This document shows, one piece after another, positions 63,406 through 64,000 of a stretch of 64,000 nucleotides of DNA. Origin of the DNA: an uncultured Spirochaetaceae bacterium (GTDB lineage: Bacteria; Spirochaetota; Spirochaetia; Sphaerochaetales; Sphaerochaetaceae); assembly GCA_944390725.1 (NCBI GenBank), contig CALXQU010000008.1, positions 1 through 64,000 on the forward strand, read 5' to 3'. The notes beneath the pieces were generated by a model, which was not told the DNA's origin, did no database searches, and saw nothing but the letters and a program-made list of their open reading frames with translations. A program made the position numbers and the translations under genes. Every line of letters starts with the position of its first letter. Positions within the stretch are counted from its first letter, which is position 1.

Positions 63406-64000
63406 TCAGTTGCCTGAATTCGCGAAATAGACCTCGAAGAACCTGTTCTCGAAGAGGTCGGATCCGAGCACCGCATTCTGCAGGTCGTTCATCACGAGCT
63501 GCGGCATGAACGATGTATAGAAGGAATCCATATACGACGTCATGAGGCTGTTATCGGCAGAAGGAGCCAGCGGGCGCGCGATGATGTAGGTATTGGCACC
63601 AGCCTGATGCGGCTCGAGCACCGTTCCTTCTTCCGCGCTGTAGAGAAGGCCGTAGTAGCCGCTGTCAGCTGCCGCAGCGCTCCTGAGGAGGCCGCTGGCA
63701 TCGGTATACTCGAGTCCGATGACGAACTGCGAAGCTGCCGGGTTCGGCGATGCCGGGCCTGCCGTGGAGACAGCGAGGCCTGCAGACTCAGCAGCACCGC
63801 TGAAATCAGCCTGGGCTGCCTGGTAGACCTCATCGGCCTCTGCCTTCACGAATGCATCCATCGTCTCCGCATCATTGGCGGAGATATATGACTTGACGGA
63901 ATCAAGGACCTCCTCATCGGCAAGGTCAGCAGCATGGGCTGCCGTATCGATGCGGAATACCGACCAGCCATACCATGTCTGGAAAGGACCTGCGAGCGTT
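63406..64000 (-). CDS. peptidylprolyl isomerase-like (PpiC/SurA-type) protein, C-terminal part
   Basis: The frame is open to the window edge, so the N terminus lies outside. The reading at the edge includes GPFQTWYGWSVFRI, which matches the end of a parvulin PPIase domain (GP..T..G.HV..I). About 150 residues of helical, Ala-rich tail follow, ending FEVYFANSGN. Likely an extracytoplasmic PpiD/SurA-type folding factor; the start and any signal peptide are not visible. Confidence 0.65.
   Translation of the reverse strand, partial: TLAGPFQTWYGWSVFRIDTAAHAADLADEEVLDSVKSYISANDAETMDAFVKAEADEVYQAAQADFSGAAESAGLAVSTAGPASPNPAASQFVIGLEYTDASGLLRSAAAADSGYYGLLYSAEEGTVLEPHQAGANTYIIARPLAPSADNSLMTSYMDSFYTSFMPQLVMNDLQNAVLGSDLFENRFFEVYFANSGN

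Overview
The window looks like a chromosomal segment of a host-associated spirochaete of the Sphaerochaeta/treponeme type. This is inferred from three things. The extracellular binding proteins have signal peptides ending in patterns such as VFANGTGE, VYAGGQSE and LFASGPQE. Several putative lipoproteins have relaxed spirochaetal lipoboxes (FTAC, FAAC, AAAC). The isoleucyl-tRNA synthetase is of the eukaryote-like class common in spirochaetes. The species cannot be fixed from the sequence alone.

Layout. 1-9 kb: housekeeping genes on the minus strand (ileS, a lipoprotein, an FmdB zinc ribbon, trpS) bordered by an AAA/DUF4143 ATPase, an esterase, a probable Fic-type remnant and a DUF4143 fragment. 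9-13.6 kb: an accessory island with a large Ig-like surface lipoprotein, a small HTH protein, an AT-rich orphan gene, an unknown HTH-like gene and small membrane or lipoproteins. 13.6-23.8 kb: a nine-gene minus-strand catabolic operon with a divergent DeoR regulator: FGGY kinase, amidohydrolase, YjbQ, a FucI-like isomerase split by a frameshift, a ribose-type ABC transporter, a triosephosphate-isomerase-like enzyme and a second YjbQ. 23.9-33.7 kb: a CyuA-like desulfidase, dipeptide ABC transporter, URO-D-like and amidohydrolase operon, with a divergent GntR regulator. 33.8-41.7 kb: a MATE exporter, a LacI regulator and a branched-chain-amino-acid-type (Liv) ABC operon ending in an amidohydrolase; a perfect 16-bp palindrome precedes the operon. 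42-48 kb: a second accessory region with a second AAA/DUF4143 ATPase, a second HTH/Ig-lipoprotein cassette, a DUF3089 lipoprotein, a YczE-like membrane protein and an AAA/PD-(D/E)XK protein. 48.3-50.7 kb: feoAB plus a very short Cys-rich FeoB-associated membrane protein. 50.9-60.9 kb: a LacI-led oligosaccharide uptake operon with a toroid-type putative glycosidase, converging on a GH43 enzyme, mannose-6-phosphate isomerase and a second MATE exporter. 60.9-64 kb: tRNA-Gly(CCC), an RmlB-like dehydratase, a YhhQ-type queuosine-precursor transporter, a radical SAM protein and the C-terminal part of a PpiC/SurA-like protein.

The most striking signal is a duplicated cassette at 9645-11286 and 43275-44785. 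Each copy has a conserved promoter with a perfect TTGACA -35 box, then ten bases, a run of exactly 12 G, and a -10-like hexamer. Each then encodes an Ig-like lipoprotein, a small HTH protein and a 3' hairpin whose stem differs between copies by compensatory changes. A homopolymer between -35 and -10 is the classic arrangement for phase variation by slipped-strand mispairing, so these look like paralogous phase-variable surface-lipoprotein modules. Other leads are two YjbQ enzymes inside one sugar operon, stem-loops directly behind the binding-protein genes of three ABC operons, short direct repeats upstream of DUF4143 loci, and a yhhQ/radical SAM pair suggesting queuosine salvage.
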